From assembly GCA_900550055.1 (NCBI GenBank), contig URQU01000011.1, forward strand, positions 1 to 47,916: DNA of 47,916 nucleotides. Direction: 5' to 3'. Origin of the DNA: an uncultured Coriobacteriaceae bacterium (GTDB taxonomy: Bacteria > Actinomycetota > Coriobacteriia > Coriobacteriales > Eggerthellaceae). Positions 9,857 to 17,103 of this stretch are shown here, one piece after another. A program made the translations under genes and the position numbers. A model generated the notes under the pieces. That model did not search any database. It was given only the letters and a program-made list of their open reading frames with translations, and was not told where the DNA came from. Each line of letters begins with the position of its first letter. Positions within the stretch are counted from its first letter, which is position 1.

Positions 9857-9890
9857 GAAAGCCCGCCTCATTGCGAGGTGGGCTTTCTTT
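9857..9890 (+). terminator. Rho-independent terminator after the solute-binding protein gene
   Basis: GAAAGCCCGCCTC (9857-9869) pairs with GAGGTGGGCTTTC (9875-9887), with one G-T wobble, and is followed by TTT. It separates the highly needed binding protein from the rest of the transporter genes. Confidence 0.85.
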
Positions 9891-9895
9891 GCGTC

Positions 9896-9925
9896 TTGAC
9901 CCCATATGCGCATGAAGCGTATACC
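9896..9925 (+). promoter_or_regulatory. Sigma-70-type promoter of the SGNH hydrolase gene
   Basis: TTGACC (9896-9901) and TATACC (9920-9925) are separated by 18 bp. They lie directly after the preceding terminator and about 38 bases before the start codon. Confidence 0.65.
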
Positions 9926-9963
9926 ATGTTCACGTCAATTCGATTTAGGGGGGTTATCACCGC

Positions 9964-10866
9964 ATGACACGTTTGTTTTCCGTATACGGAGACTCCATCA
10001 GCTCCTTCGAGGGCATCCTGCCGCAAGGTTGGCGCGTGTTCTTTGAAGGCGAGCAGCTTGAGCTCACCGGCGTGAAGACGCCGCACGACACCTGGTGGGG
10101 CCAGGTCATCGATCACTTCGGCGGACAGTTCCTGGCCAACGCATCCTGGTCGGGCTGCGTGGTGGAGGGCCGCGACTTCCCTGTGGGCGCCTCAGCCGAG
10201 CGCATCGAGCACCTGCAGGCCGACGGACGTACCCCCGATGACATCCTCGTGCATATCGGCATCAACGATTATGGCTGGGGCTCGGGGTACGCGCAGATCT
10301 GCGCGGCAACGCCTTCCGCACCGCCGAAGCTTGCGGCAGAGTGCCCCGACCATGGCAAAGTGGCAGGCATGGCCCCCGAAGGCACCCTTGCCAACTTCGA
10401 GGAATCCTTCCGCCGTATGCTGGCCACCATGCACGCTCAATACCCGAACGCCCGCATCTGGGTCTCCACGCTGCTGCCCGGACGCGTGAAGGGCGCGCAT
10501 CGCCCCACGTCCCCGCGTTGGTTCCGCGGCATCTGCGTCGACGAGTACAACAAGATCATCCGCACCGCCGCCAACGACGCCGACAACTGCTATCTCGTGG
10601 ACATGCAGGCGTTCGGCTACGACTACGACGCCATCGACGGAACCCACCCCACCGCGCTGGGCATGAAGCAGATGGCTTGCATGTTCATCCGCGGCATGGA
10701 GCAGGCCGACCCCAAGCTGCCGCGCACCCCTTACGAGGGGCACGATCTGTTCCCCGACGAAATGCGAAGCGCCGAGTTCTGCACCAAGCCCTGCGTCGGC
10801 TGCGAATACGCGCGCGGCACCGGAAACAACTGGTGGCACGTCTGCGAGAAGCAACTCGCTGATTAG
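9964..10866 (+). CDS. Cytoplasmic SGNH/GDSL hydrolase, candidate sialate O-acetylesterase
   Basis: This 300-residue esterase-type protein has the SGNH blocks: GDS with nucleophile Ser11 (block I), GIND at 99-102 (block III, Asn101) and DGTH at 225-228 with the catalytic Asp/His (block V). There is no signal peptide, so it acts in the cytoplasm. The C-terminal tail is unusual: Cys273, Cys277, Cys280 and Cys294 flank a Trp pair and could bind a metal. A GGGGGG ribosome site lies about 10 bases before the ATG. It lies between the binding protein and permease genes of the putative sialic-acid importer, so removal of O-acetyl groups from imported sialic acids is a reasonable inference. Other carbohydrate esterase or lipase activities cannot be excluded. 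Confidence 0.8.
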   Translation: MTRLFSVYGDSISSFEGILPQGWRVFFEGEQLELTGVKTPHDTWWGQVIDHFGGQFLANASWSGCVVEGRDFPVGASAERIEHLQADGRTPDDILVHIGINDYGWGSGYAQICAATPSAPPKLAAECPDHGKVAGMAPEGTLANFEESFRRMLATMHAQYPNARIWVSTLLPGRVKGAHRPTSPRWFRGICVDEYNKIIRTAANDADNCYLVDMQAFGYDYDAIDGTHPTALGMKQMACMFIRGMEQADPKLPRTPYEGHDLFPDEMRSAEFCTKPCVGCEYARGTGNNWWHVCEKQLAD

Positions 10867-10911
10867 TTATCCTATTTCGCCGTTTATCTGCGAAGAAATC
10901 TTGCAAATCGG

Positions 10912-10960
10912 TATAATGTGGAAGGTTTGCCAGCCTGCGTGAACTGAACGATGGCAAACC
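10912..10960 (+). promoter_or_regulatory. Promoter -10 box and leader inverted repeat of the permease operon
   Basis: A consensus TATAAT (10912-10917) lies after the SGNH gene, with no clear -35. At the predicted transcription start begins a perfect 9-bp inverted repeat, GGTTTGCCA (10924-10932) and TGGCAAACC (10952-10960), 19 bases apart. It could be an operator overlapping the start site or a 5' leader hairpin. The permease start codon follows about 48 bases later. Confidence 0.5.
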
Positions 10961-11008
10961 ATGTAACGTAAGCATGCTCTTATGAGCCTACAGAAAGGAG
11001 GGGATCGA

Positions 11009-11965
11009 GTGAACAACCTGCTTCGACTGATCGGCAATCGCCTGCTTTGGCTGCCCATCATGGTGTTCGGTGTCACCGTTCTCGTCTTCTTCCTGATGTC
11101 GCTTTCGCCTATCGACCCCGCCTTCTCGGCGCTTGGCGAAAACGCGTCACCCGACCAGTTGGAGGCCTACCGTGTCGAGCACGGCCTCAACGATCCGCTG
11201 ATCGTCCGCTACGGCGACTACATGGCCGGCTTCTTCCATGGCGACCTGGGTACGTTCGGTCCCTCGAACCAGTCCGTGTCCGCTCGCATCGCCACCGCGC
11301 TGCCCATCACGCTGCAGCTCGGCTTCTTCGGCTTCATCATCGCCATCGTCGCCAGCGCCATCCTCGGCGTCGTGTCCGCCCTGTATCGCGACCGCTGGCC
11401 CGACCAGGTCATCCGCATCTTCTCCATCGCCTGCATCGCCACGCCGTCGTTCTGGTTGTCGGTGCTGTTCATCTTGCTGTTCTCCTCCACGCTGCACCTG
11501 CTGCCGGCCTCCGGCGCCCTGCCTGCGTTCACGCAAGATCCCGGCGGATGGCTTGCACGCATGGCAATGCCCGGCATCGCGCTTGCCGTGCCGCTGACAG
11601 GCCAGATGACGCGCATCATCCGCACGTCCATGGTCGAGGAGCTCGACAAGGACTACGTGCGCACCGCCCGAGGCTTCGGCATCCCCTACGGCACCGTCGT
11701 TGCCCGTAACGTGCTGCGCAACGCCCTGATCACGCCCGTCACCGTGCTTGGCCTGAAATTCGGCTACATGATCGGCGGCGCCGTGGTCCTCGAGGTCATC
11801 TTCGCCCTTCCGGGCATGGGTATGGCCATCGTCTCCGGCGTTACCTCGAATTACGTCATGTTGGTTCAGGGTGTCGTTCTCGTCGTCGCCATCACGTTCA
11901 TCATCGTGAACGTCATCGTCGACATGCTCTACATCCTTATCGATCCGCGAATTAGGACGGTGTAG
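11009..11965 (+). CDS. ABC importer permease, DppB/OppB type (SiaF-like)
   Basis: This 318-residue inner-membrane permease has the DppB architecture: an N-terminal helix (LLWLPIMVFGVTVLVFFLM), a periplasmic loop and five further helices. The EAA-type loop that contacts the ATPase (DYVRTARGFGIPYGTVVARNVLRNA) is visible near two thirds of the length. The GTG at 11009 is chosen over an in-frame ATG at 10982 because AAAGGAGGGG sits just upstream of the GTG. It is followed after 3 bases by the permease-ATPase fusion, so these form one operon. It builds half of the translocation pore for the substrate delivered by the lipoprotein encoded at 8216-9829. Confidence 0.93.
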   Translation: MNNLLRLIGNRLLWLPIMVFGVTVLVFFLMSLSPIDPAFSALGENASPDQLEAYRVEHGLNDPLIVRYGDYMAGFFHGDLGTFGPSNQSVSARIATALPITLQLGFFGFIIAIVASAILGVVSALYRDRWPDQVIRIFSIACIATPSFWLSVLFILLFSSTLHLLPASGALPAFTQDPGGWLARMAMPGIALAVPLTGQMTRIIRTSMVEELDKDYVRTARGFGIPYGTVVARNVLRNALITPVTVLGLKFGYMIGGAVVLEVIFALPGMGMAIVSGVTSNYVMLVQGVVLVVAITFIIVNVIVDMLYILIDPRIRTV

Positions 11966-11968
11966 AGT

Positions 11969-13990
11969 ATGGTTCAACTTCGTGGCGACCTCACCAAGAA
12001 GATGGAGGACGGCGCCGGCAAGGTCCGCTTCCGCCGCTGGAAGAACATGACCATCGGCGCACGCATCTCGCTGGTCATCCTCATCGCTATCATCGTAGTG
12101 GCCGCGCTGGCCGACTTCATCGCGCCCTACAGCCCCTACGAGATCTTCACCTCGTTCTGCGCGCCTGATTCCGCGCACCTGTTCGGCACCGACGACAAGG
12201 GCCGCGACGTTATGTCCCGCCTGATGTGCGGCGCTAAGTACTCCCTGGTCATCGGCCTGGGCGCTACCGGCTTCGCGCTAGTCGTGGGCTCCATCATCGG
12301 CGCTATCGCCGCCGTTGTCCGCCCGCGCATCGCCAACGTCATCATGCGCATTCTGGACATCATCATGTCCTTCCCCGGCATCGCGCTTGCCGCCACCTTC
12401 ATCGTGGTGTTCGGCAACTCCGTGCCTTCGCTCATCTTCGCCATCGGCTTTCTGTACATCCCGCAGATCGCCCGTATCGTGCGCGCCAACGTCATGAGCG
12501 AGTACAACCAGGACTACGTCCGCGCAGTCGTCGTCTCCGGCGCCCGCGCCCCGTGGATCCTGTGGAAGCACGTCGTGCGCAATTGCGTGGCTCCCGTCCT
12601 CGTGTTCACCATCGTGCTCGTGGCCGACGCCATCGTGTTCGAGGCCTCCCTTGCCTTCATCAGCGCCGGTATTCCCGAGCCCACCCCCACCTGGGGCAAC
12701 ATCCTGGCCGACGCCCGTAACGGCGTGCTGGCCGGCCGTTGGTGGCAGGCGCTGTTCCCCGGCATCATGATCATGCTTACCGTTCTGTGCCTCAACATCG
12801 TCTCCGAGGGCATCACCGACGCCATCGCCGCGCCGAAGAGCGCCGTGAAGGTCGATGAGAACGACCTGAACAAGGACCGAGAGGCCGACCGCATGGTCGC
12901 CGACCCGACGCTGGCCTACGCCGCTCAGGCCGACATGCTCAACAAGCGCCTGGCCGCCCTTAAGGAAGCCGAGCTTACGCGCACCGACCGCTTCGAGGCC
13001 CGCACCGACGTGCCGCCCATCCTGGAAGTCAAGGACCTGTGCATCAAGTTCCCCCGTCATGGCGATGTGAACGTGGTCGACCATGTCAGCTTCGTGGTGC
13101 GCCCGCGCCAGACCATGGGCCTTGTGGGCGAGTCCGGCTGCGGCAAGTCCATCACCAGCCTGGCCATCATGGGCCTGCTCGACAAGAAGGCCGAGATCTC
13201 CGGCGAGATCATGTACGACGGCAAGAACCTGCTCAACCTCTCCGACAAGGAGATGAACGAGCTGCGCGGCCGCGAGATCGCAATGGTCTACCAGGACGCC
13301 CTGTCCTCGCTCAACCCCTCCATGCTCATCCGCTCGCAGATGAAGCAGCTGACCAAGCGTGGCGGCACCCGTACCGCCGAGGAGCTGCTCGAGCTGGTCG
13401 GCCTGGATCCGAAGCGCACGCTGGATTCCTATCCGCACGAGCTCTCCGGCGGCCAGCGCCAGCGCGTGCTCATCGCCATGGCCCTGACGCGCGACCCCAA
13501 GCTGGTCATCGCCGACGAGCCCACCACCGCCCTTGACGTGACGGTGCAGAAGCAGGTCATCGACCTGCTGAACAAGCTGCAGCACGAGCTTGGCTTCGCC
13601 ATGGTGTTCGTGAGCCACGACCTGGCGCTCGTTGCCGAGGTCGCCAACTCCATCACCGTCATGTACGCTGGCCAGGTTGTGGAACAGGGCCCGGTGAAGG
13701 AGATCCTCACCAACCCCATCCACGAGTACACGCGCGGCCTACTCGGCTCCGTTCTGTCCATCGAGGCCGGCGGCGCACGCCTGCATCAAGTTCCGGGTTC
13801 GGTGCCTTCGCCGAAGGACTTCCCCGAAGGCGACCGTTTCCGTCCGCGCTCCAGCCATCCGGACAAGACGTCGAACGTGCGACCCATGCTCAAGCGCGTG
13901 GCGAATTCCGACCACTACTACGCCGAGCTGCCTGACAGCGAGCTGAAGCGCATCGGCGTCAAGCCTTATCTCACGGGAGGTGCGAACTAA
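11969..13990 (+). CDS. ABC importer fusion protein: DppC-type permease joined to DppD-type ATPase (SiaG-like)
   Basis: This 673-residue protein joins two subunits that are usually separate. Residues 1 to about 290 are a DppC permease with an N-terminal helix (SLVILIAIIVVAALADFIAP), LFGTDDKGRDVMSRL at 71-85 and the EAA loop near 190-205. A charged helical linker (about 290-350) leads to an ABC ATPase with Walker A GESGCGKS at 387-394, signature LSGGQ at 492-496, Walker B LVIADEP at 512-518 and the H-loop His550. The C-terminal oligopeptide-transporter extension is present. No internal stop or frameshift was seen. It overlaps the next gene by one base. Such fusions are known in actinobacterial dipeptide-type importers. 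As I recall, SiaG of the Corynebacterium glutamicum sialic-acid importer is one of them. Confidence 0.93.
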   Translation: MVQLRGDLTKKMEDGAGKVRFRRWKNMTIGARISLVILIAIIVVAALADFIAPYSPYEIFTSFCAPDSAHLFGTDDKGRDVMSRLMCGAKYSLVIGLGATGFALVVGSIIGAIAAVVRPRIANVIMRILDIIMSFPGIALAATFIVVFGNSVPSLIFAIGFLYIPQIARIVRANVMSEYNQDYVRAVVVSGARAPWILWKHVVRNCVAPVLVFTIVLVADAIVFEASLAFISAGIPEPTPTWGNILADARNGVLAGRWWQALFPGIMIMLTVLCLNIVSEGITDAIAAPKSAVKVDENDLNKDREADRMVADPTLAYAAQADMLNKRLAALKEAELTRTDRFEARTDVPPILEVKDLCIKFPRHGDVNVVDHVSFVVRPRQTMGLVGESGCGKSITSLAIMGLLDKKAEISGEIMYDGKNLLNLSDKEMNELRGREIAMVYQDALSSLNPSMLIRSQMKQLTKRGGTRTAEELLELVGLDPKRTLDSYPHELSGGQRQRVLIAMALTRDPKLVIADEPTTALDVTVQKQVIDLLNKLQHELGFAMVFVSHDLALVAEVANSITVMYAGQVVEQGPVKEILTNPIHEYTRGLLGSVLSIEAGGARLHQVPGSVPSPKDFPEGDRFRPRSSHPDKTSNVRPMLKRVANSDHYYAELPDSELKRIGVKPYLTGGAN

Positions 13991-14838
13991 TGGCCGAAGC
14001 AACCAACAGTGCAACCGTCGCCAACAACGACGAGCAGACGCCTATCATCTTCCTTGATGATATCCACGTGGTGTTCAAGACGCGTACCGGCTCCCTGCTG
14101 CACCCCAACAAGGTCCACGCCGTCAACGGCCTGTCCCTGAAGCTCATGCCGGGCAAGACCATCGGCATCGTCGGCGAGTCCGGCTGCGGCAAGTCCACTA
14201 CGGCCAACGTCATGTGCGGTCTGCAAACCCCCACGTCCGGTCATGTGTACTTCAAGGGCACCGATGTCACGAAGCGCTCCGCAGCACAGCGTAAGATCAT
14301 CGGCCGCGTCATCTCCGTCGTGTTCCAGGACCCGGCAACGGCCCTGAACGCGCGCATGACCGTCCGCGAGCAGCTCATGGACCCCATGATCGTGCACAAG
14401 GTGGGCGACGCGAAGTCCCGCGAGGCTCGCGTGCGCGAGCTCATCGAGATGGTGGGCCTTCCCAACAGCGTCCTTGAGGCGCTGCCCGGCCAGATGTCCG
14501 GCGGCCAGCGTCAGCGCGTGGCAATCGCCCGTGCGCTGTCCCTGAAGCCCGACGCCATCATCGCCGACGAGCCCACCTCGGCACTCGACGTGTCCGTGCG
14601 CGCCCAGATCCTCAACCTGCTGATGGATCTGAAGAAGGAGCTCAATCTTGCCATGGTGTTCATCAGCCATGACATCCAGACGGTACGTTACATCTCCGAC
14701 CAGATCATCGTCATGAACCATGGTCAGGCCGTTGAGCGCGGTACCGCCGAGCAGATCTTCAACAACCCCAAGGACGACTACACGCGCCTGCTCCTGGGCG
14801 CCGCCCCGTCCCTGCTCCATCCCGACCTGGGCAAGTAG
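13990..14838 (+). CDS. ABC importer ATPase, OppF/DppF type (SiaI-like)
   Basis: This 282-residue ATP-binding subunit has Walker A GESGCGKST, signature MSGGQRQRV, Walker B AIIADEPTSALD and the H-loop FISHD. A C-terminal OppF-type extension ends in PKDDYTRLLLGAAPSLLHP. It would pair with the ATPase half of the preceding fusion protein to form the heterodimeric motor. Its ATG overlaps the fusion stop (TAATG), and GGGAGGTG lies upstream, so the two are translationally coupled. A strong terminator follows. Confidence 0.95.
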   Translation: MAEATNSATVANNDEQTPIIFLDDIHVVFKTRTGSLLHPNKVHAVNGLSLKLMPGKTIGIVGESGCGKSTTANVMCGLQTPTSGHVYFKGTDVTKRSAAQRKIIGRVISVVFQDPATALNARMTVREQLMDPMIVHKVGDAKSREARVRELIEMVGLPNSVLEALPGQMSGGQRQRVAIARALSLKPDAIIADEPTSALDVSVRAQILNLLMDLKKELNLAMVFISHDIQTVRYISDQIIVMNHGQAVERGTAEQIFNNPKDDYTRLLLGAAPSLLHPDLGK

Positions 14839-14869
14839 CCTTCCAACGCGCTAACCTAACGGGAAACGC

Positions 14870-14908
14870 AATCGCCCCCGCCGCTCGCAAGAGCAGCGGG
14901 GCGATTTT
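14870..14908 (+). terminator. Rho-independent terminator of the importer operon
   Basis: AATCGCCCC plus a GC/GCTC arm pairs with GAGC-AGCGGGGCGATT around a GCAA loop (14870-14906) and ends in TTTT. It stops plus-strand transcription that converges on nanE. Confidence 0.85.
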
Positions 14909-14988
14909 CATTTGGTTGGATTTCAGAAGCAATAACGTATAACCTAGGAAGCCCTTGTTATCGGTGAGCCAACAATCCGATTAACACA

Positions 14989-15106
14989 GATGAGTCCTTG
15001 CTCGGTACCTCATAAAGCGAGTTCCGCAGCAACTGGAACAGTCCAGTGGACTGTTCCACCAAGCGAGGACTGTCTGAGCGACTGGGGTACCGAGCAAGGA
15101 CTCATC
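14989..15106. repeat. 118-bp nested palindromic element (MITE- or REP-like, unknown family)
   Basis: A perfect 21-bp inverted repeat (14989-15009 and 15086-15106, inner ends GGTACC) bounds a second palindrome at 15035-15057, which is 11 bp per arm around one central G (GGAACAGTCCA/TGGACTGTTCC). The spacers between the arms carry the direct repeat AAGCGAG (15015-15021 and 15061-15067). It has no open frame of note and no obvious target-site duplication. It sits exactly between the convergent terminators of the importer operon and nanE. Confidence 0.7.
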
Positions 15107-15114
15107 GAACGGGA

Positions 15115-15150
15115 CAAAAAGAAGCCCCGACCAACAAAGGCCGGGGCTTC
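15115..15150 (-). terminator. Rho-independent terminator of nanE
   Basis: On the minus strand, GAAGCCCCGGCC pairs with GG-CGGGGCTTC (hairpin at 15121-15150) and is followed by TTTTTG. It lies just past the nanE stop. Confidence 0.85.
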
Positions 15151-15168
15151 CGATGGGACTGCTAAAAC

Positions 15169-15849
15169 CTACTTGCCAGCAGCCTCCACGAACCAGCTGG
15201 TGATGCTGGTGGGGTGCGTGATGGCGGTGCCGACCACGACGGCCCACGCCCCAGCGTCCATAGCCGCCTTCGCATCGGCCGGCGTGTGAACGCGACCCTC
15301 GCAGATGACGGGCTTGCCGGGGAACTCTTCCACGGCCTGGCGCACCAGCGCCACATCCGGGCCGTCGGCCATGCCGCAATCGATGGCGGCCCCAGGGTGC
15401 GAAAGCGTGGTGGAGGCGATATCGCAGCCGATGGCGAACGCATGGCGGATGTCCTCGATGGTGGAGCAGTCCGCCATCACGAGCACGCCCTCCTCCTTCA
15501 ACGGGCGCACCGTGTCCTCAAGCGTCTTGCCATCGGGGCGCGGGCGATCGGTGGCATCGATGGCCACGATGTCGGCACCGGCCATCACGCAGGCGCGCGC
15601 ATGACGCAGCGTAGGCGTGATGTAGACGCCCTCATGGCCTTCCTTCCATATGCCGATGACGGGCACTTCGGTGCGGCCCTTGATTGCGGCGATATCGGAC
15701 AGGCCCTGGCAGCGGATGCCGCCGGCGCCGCCCAGCTCGCATGCACGGGCCATCTGCGCCATGGTCTCGGGGTGACGCAGCGGCTCGCCCATATATGCCT
15801 GGCAGCTGGCGATGACCTTGCCGCGCAATTGCTCGATAATGGGATCCAT
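15169..15849 (-). CDS. nanE: N-acetylmannosamine-6-phosphate 2-epimerase
   Basis: This 226-residue TIM-barrel enzyme converts ManNAc-6-P to GlcNAc-6-P in sialic-acid catabolism. Diagnostic stretches are RCQGLSDI, PVIGIWK (Lys69, a conserved active-site lysine), DIVAIDATDRPRP, and VICEGRVHTP, which carries the conserved acidic residue near the phosphate site. Length is typical. GAAAGGATGGGG precedes the ATG. It is the last gene of the nanA-nanK-nanE run and has its own terminator. No fusion or truncation was seen. Confidence 0.95.
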   Translation of the reverse strand: MDPIIEQLRGKVIASCQAYMGEPLRHPETMAQMARACELGGAGGIRCQGLSDIAAIKGRTEVPVIGIWKEGHEGVYITPTLRHARACVMAGADIVAIDATDRPRPDGKTLEDTVRPLKEEGVLVMADCSTIEDIRHAFAIGCDIASTTLSHPGAAIDCGMADGPDVALVRQAVEEFPGKPVICEGRVHTPADAKAAMDAGAWAVVVGTAITHPTSITSWFVEAAGK

Positions 15850-15931
15850 TTCCCCATCCTTTCATGATTGAAACAAACAACGCCCGCTGCCGCAAACCAC
15901 GGCGCCAGGCGCTGCGATATGCCGACGGAGG

Positions 15932-16987
15932 CTATTCCTGCGGCTCTTCCCTATCCAATTGCTCCTGGGAATCTTGCGGCTCGTCGAGCGCTTCAAAACC
16001 CTGGGCATCGTCAAGCCCATCCAGCTCCTGCTGGGCCTCGACGTCCTCCAGAAAATCAAGCAGGTCCTCGGCAGCGCCGATAAGCGGGGCGTGACCGCCC
16101 AGCTCGGCCGCAAGGATGGGCAGACCGCGCTGCGCCAGCGGGATTTGACGCTCAAAGCCCTCCTGCACCGCCGCGCGCCACTTCGTGCCCGCTTTAGGCA
16201 CCGAGCCGCCTATGACCACCATATCGGGATCGAGCAGGTTCGTGATGCCCGCGATGGCCTCGCCTAAGGCGATGCCCGCCGTCATGATCACCTTGTGCGC
16301 CGCAGGCTCGCCTTCAGCCGCACGGCGTGAGATCTCGGCGCCATCGATATGGTTTCCCGTGATCTCGGCATAGCGGGCCTCGATGCCGCTTCCAGACGCC
16401 ACCAGCTCCAAATGTCCGGAACCACCGCATACGCACGGGATGCCCACAGCCTGCGAACAGGCGATATGTCCGATTTCGCCGGCGAAACCATGATTGCCGC
16501 GCACTAAGCGCCCATGAGCGATCACGGCGCCGCCGATACCTGTGCCAGCGGCGATCATCATGCAGGTATCGGCCCCGCTGGCAGCGCCCCAGCGCGCTTC
16601 GCCGAGCGCATGGGCCTGCACGTCGTTGAGCACCGACACCGGTAGCTCGCAGGACTCTTCCAAACGCTCCTTGATGGGCTGGCCGGTCCACCCGGGCATG
16701 ATCTCGTTAGCGTACGCGATGCCGCCCGTGACCGCATCCACGCGGCCCGCGGTGGACACGCCGATGCCGAGCACCTGCTCACGGCGCGAACGCGCCTCGG
16801 CAAGCACCGTGTTCGCCACATCGCACACGGTGACGAGCACCGGGCCGCCCCCGCGCTGCGCCTGCGTGGGCACCTGGGTTTCGAACACGACTTCAGGGGC
16901 AGCGTCGATCTGCTCGTATCGCAGCAGCGCGCCGGCGATCTTCGTGCCGCCGATGTCAAGCGCCGCAACGTATGCGGGATATTCCAT
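15932..16987 (-). CDS. nanK: ROK-family sugar kinase, likely N-acetylmannosamine kinase
   Basis: This 351-residue kinase is expected to phosphorylate ManNAc at O6 with ATP. It has the phosphate-binding loop DIGGTK at 11-16, the catalytic Asp122 in NDVQAHALGE, GTGIGGAVI at 148-156 and the ROK zinc segment EIGHIACSQAVGIPCVCGG. The zinc set is H174, C185, C187, but the position of the usual third cysteine is His192 (SGHLE instead of GCLE). A strongly acidic tail, residues about 310-351, follows the fold. The ATG at 16987 is chosen because the ROK fold starts there; the in-frame extension upstream runs antisense through nanA in another frame. Position between nanA and nanE supports NanK; glucokinase or another hexosamine kinase is the alternative. 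Confidence 0.85.
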   Translation of the reverse strand: MEYPAYVAALDIGGTKIAGALLRYEQIDAAPEVVFETQVPTQAQRGGGPVLVTVCDVANTVLAEARSRREQVLGIGVSTAGRVDAVTGGIAYANEIMPGWTGQPIKERLEESCELPVSVLNDVQAHALGEARWGAASGADTCMMIAAGTGIGGAVIAHGRLVRGNHGFAGEIGHIACSQAVGIPCVCGGSGHLELVASGSGIEARYAEITGNHIDGAEISRRAAEGEPAAHKVIMTAGIALGEAIAGITNLLDPDMVVIGGSVPKAGTKWRAAVQEGFERQIPLAQRGLPILAAELGGHAPLIGAAEDLLDFLEDVEAQQELDGLDDAQGFEALDEPQDSQEQLDREEPQE

Positions 16988-17051
16988 GCACCCCACCCTT
17001 CCCTTTTCGAAAAGCACCTTATCACCTGGTGCCAACCATGGTACCGCAAAC

Positions 17052-17086
17052 AAAAAAGCCGGCGCGGGTGGAACCTGCGCCGGCTT
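17052..17086 (-). terminator. Rho-independent terminator between nanA and nanK
   Basis: On the minus strand, AAGCCGGCGC (17077-17086) pairs with GCGCCGGCTT (17056-17065) and is followed by six T. It probably reduces rather than abolishes read-through into nanK-nanE, or nanK has its own promoter. Confidence 0.8.
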
Positions 17087-17103
17087 GCAAAAGCGAAGAA
17101 AAG

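Noticed and set aside
10982..11008. Upstream ATG start for the permease
   Set aside because: The AAAGGAGGGG ribosome site lies inside this extension and is correctly placed for the GTG at 11009.
15111..15168. Possible part of the 118-bp palindromic element
   Set aside because: The hairpin here has its own T-tract on the minus strand and is explained as the nanE terminator.
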